Below, piece after piece: positions 6,684-7,769 of a stretch of 7,769 bases of DNA (its first letter is position 1; the number at the start of each line of letters is the position of its first letter). The notes under the pieces are model-generated. The model ran no database searches. It was given only the letters and a program-made list of their open reading frames with translations, and had not been told where the DNA came from. Source of the DNA: Bacteroidota bacterium (GTDB lineage Bacteria; Bacteroidota; Bacteroidia; Bacteroidales; B39-G9). Location of the stretch: assembly GCA_003648455.1 (NCBI GenBank), contig QMPG01000138.1:1-7769 (forward strand), in the 5' to 3' direction. The position numbers were made by a program, and so were the translations under genes.

Positions 6684-7702
6684 TTCGCGACCTTACTAAG
6701 CCTTTCGTCAATTATTGCCCCTTGAGTTGTAAAAGTATATTCTTTGCTTGTTTCACTGACTTTCTTTTTAGTAAAGCACTCATCAAATCTACCTGCTAAT
6801 GCTGTTAGCAAAGCACCATTACTAATTTCTACTGATCTATATTTAATATGCTTTGAAAATTCTTTTTTTGTGAACTCAAATTGATCAAATCTCAGGTTAG
6901 GATCATTTAAAGTAGAAGCTAATGCCTTTTGAGTTTTTTCAGAAAGACCAAATCTTTCTCCGAAATTCGACATACTAATTAGTTGGCCATTTAATGATTT
7001 TGCTAGTTTTGCTGCTGAAACCAATTCTTCTTTAATTTCTATGTCGGTGGATTGATCTATTGTCTTTTTAATTGCCATTGCTAGTCGTCGAGTTCCTTGT
7101 GCTGGTGTTGTTCGGAAATCGGCCATTAAAAACTCACGAATCCAGTAACCTGATATTGAAATAGAATTATTGCTGATTTGTTTATCAATTGCTTTGCCAA
7201 CCCAGAAATCGGAATCAAAGCTTGCACCGTCAAAAGCAACAGCTTTATATGAAACTGCATTTTTCATGAATACTTGTTCTAATAATTCAACTTGAAGAGT
7301 TGATTCGTTTTCTTGAGCTACAATACCATAATCAGCTGGGAAACGTGCAATGTAAACACGTTGATCATTATTATTAGAACCCAGAATTATAAATAGTAAA
7401 CCCAAACCAGAACGTTTTGTAGTAACAGCTTGTAGTCTACTTGCTAAAATACGGCCTTGTTCAAGCGTTTTGCTTTTCATTAATTTAATAATCTGATCTC
7501 GACAAGAGTTAAACTGAGAACCATCTTGTGATCGTAAAAAAGCAATATCGATATTACAGTCATCAATTGCTTTACTGAAGATTTTAGACAACATGTCGAA
7601 AAGATTTCCGGTTAGTGGAATTTCAACTCCACCGATTACTGGTTGAATATTTTCATTTTTGCTAGGATGGACTAAAAAACTAAAGATGGTTTTAATTTTC
7701 AT
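6680..7702 (-). CDS. 340-aa protein of uncertain family, partner of the RelA/SpoT synthetase; faintly nucleoid-associated-protein (NdpA)-like
   Basis: The start is an ATG with GGAG six bases upstream. There is no signal peptide or membrane span, so it is probably cytoplasmic. The N-terminal part (about 1-130) alternates helices and strands, including a hydrophobic strand LGLLFIILG (100-108) followed by QRVYIARFPADYGIVAQ (114-130). The middle (about 185-265) is helical, with SGYWIREFLMADFRTTPAQG at 184-203. The C-terminal part (about 288-336) has a strand-helix-strand pattern ending YTFTTQGAIIDERL. The order of an N-terminal alpha/beta region, a YW..FL patch and a final I(..)G..I..RL strand recalls the 37-kDa nucleoid-associated proteins (NdpA/YejK). 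That is a weak, by-eye resemblance and should not be taken as an assignment. The gene overlaps the synthetase gene by 4 nt, so the products are made together. It could be an antitoxin, a sensor or a DNA-binding regulator of the enzyme. Confidence 0.8.
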   Translation of the reverse strand: MKIKTIFSFLVHPSKNENIQPVIGGVEIPLTGNLFDMLSKIFSKAIDDCNIDIAFLRSQDGSQFNSCRDQIIKLMKSKTLEQGRILASRLQAVTTKRSGLGLLFIILGSNNNDQRVYIARFPADYGIVAQENESTLQVELLEQVFMKNAVSYKAVAFDGASFDSDFWVGKAIDKQISNNSISISGYWIREFLMADFRTTPAQGTRRLAMAIKKTIDQSTDIEIKEELVSAAKLAKSLNGQLISMSNFGERFGLSEKTQKALASTLNDPNLRFDQFEFTKKEFSKHIKYRSVEISNGALLTALAGRFDECFTKKKVSETSKEYTFTTQGAIIDERLSKVAK

Positions 7703-7742
7703 TTAATTCTCCGTTAATCATTTTATTCGTTTTTCTTATATA

Positions 7743-7769
7743 ATTCTACCCATAATGTTTGGCGTGTGC
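7743..7769 (-). repeat. Partial attC-like site of the preceding (off-window) cassette plus the start of cassette A
   Basis: On the minus strand the window begins GCACACGCCAAACA|TTATGGGTAGAAT. GCCAAACA|TTAT matches the 3' end of the site at 4249-4324 (GCCAAACA|TTAT) and resembles that of 5906-6039 (GCAGAACA|TTAG). It therefore should be the end of another folded site whose other arm lies beyond 7769. A further cassette is expected upstream. The boundary lies between 7756 and 7755. Confidence 0.65.

Larger units (their letters stand above)
5914..7755 (-). mobile_element. Putative integron gene cassette A (two genes: 340-aa protein and RelA/SpoT synthetase)
   Basis: This 1842-bp unit opens at 7755 with TTATGGGTAGAAT on the minus strand. 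Its 3' folded site opens with the exact reverse complement, ATTCTACCCATAA (6039-6027). Two overlapping genes fill it: the first ATG is 53 bases from the boundary and the last stop is 5 bases before the inverted 13-mer. A 13-bp exact match at precisely these two places is hard to explain except as the two halves of one cassette's paired site. A two-gene cassette is less common than a single-gene one and usually means the genes work together. Confidence 0.72.

Noticed and set aside
6608..6799. Plus-strand 63-codon open frame
   Set aside because: Antisense across the overlap of the two cassette A genes, with no ribosome site.

Overview
This is an AT-rich window in which every credible gene lies on the minus strand. 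It most resembles a Candidatus Cloacimonadota-type (FCB superphylum) genome. The basis is a secreted protein ending in a type IX-style sorting domain (YPNPFNPSTI motif), plus a caspase-like protease carrying CARDB-like domains next to a DUF4384-type protein. This assignment is from protein style only; no rRNA or other marker gene is present.

The right half, read on the minus strand from 7769 down to about 4250, looks like part of an integron gene-cassette array. Two complete units are visible. Unit A (7755 to 5914) carries a 340-aa protein of uncertain family and a RelA/SpoT-type (p)ppGpp synthetase, whose genes overlap by 4 nt. Unit B (5913 to 4256) carries one exported protein with a type IX sorting domain. 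Each unit starts with a short sequence whose exact reverse complement recurs at the start of the folded site that closes the same unit: 13 bp for A and 8 bp for B. The two closing sites share an architecture: a TTGTTA end, a 10-bp or 7-bp stem with one bulged G, and a TAATGTT end. A third, partial site opens the window's right edge. These are the hallmarks of attC sites. However, the base at the presumed crossover is A rather than the usual G, and the bulge lies on the arm opposite to the usual one.

The left half (4255 to 1) holds a 221-aa helical protein of unknown function with a GTG start. It is followed by a tight operon of a signal-peptide-bearing caspase-like (peptidase C14) protein and a DUF4384-like exported protein that runs off the left edge. 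No attC-like site separates these genes. They are therefore either a long cassette that continues out of the window or the fixed chromosomal flank of the array.

The most interesting reading is a mobile two-gene alarmone-synthetase module, possibly a defence or toxin-antitoxin-like system, carried by an integron of unusual attC type in a lineage where integrons are little discussed. No integrase, attI, tRNA, rRNA or CRISPR array is visible. No gene-free stretch exceeds 300 bases; the longest are 4149-4328 and 5883-6044, both occupied largely by the folded sites and gene leaders.
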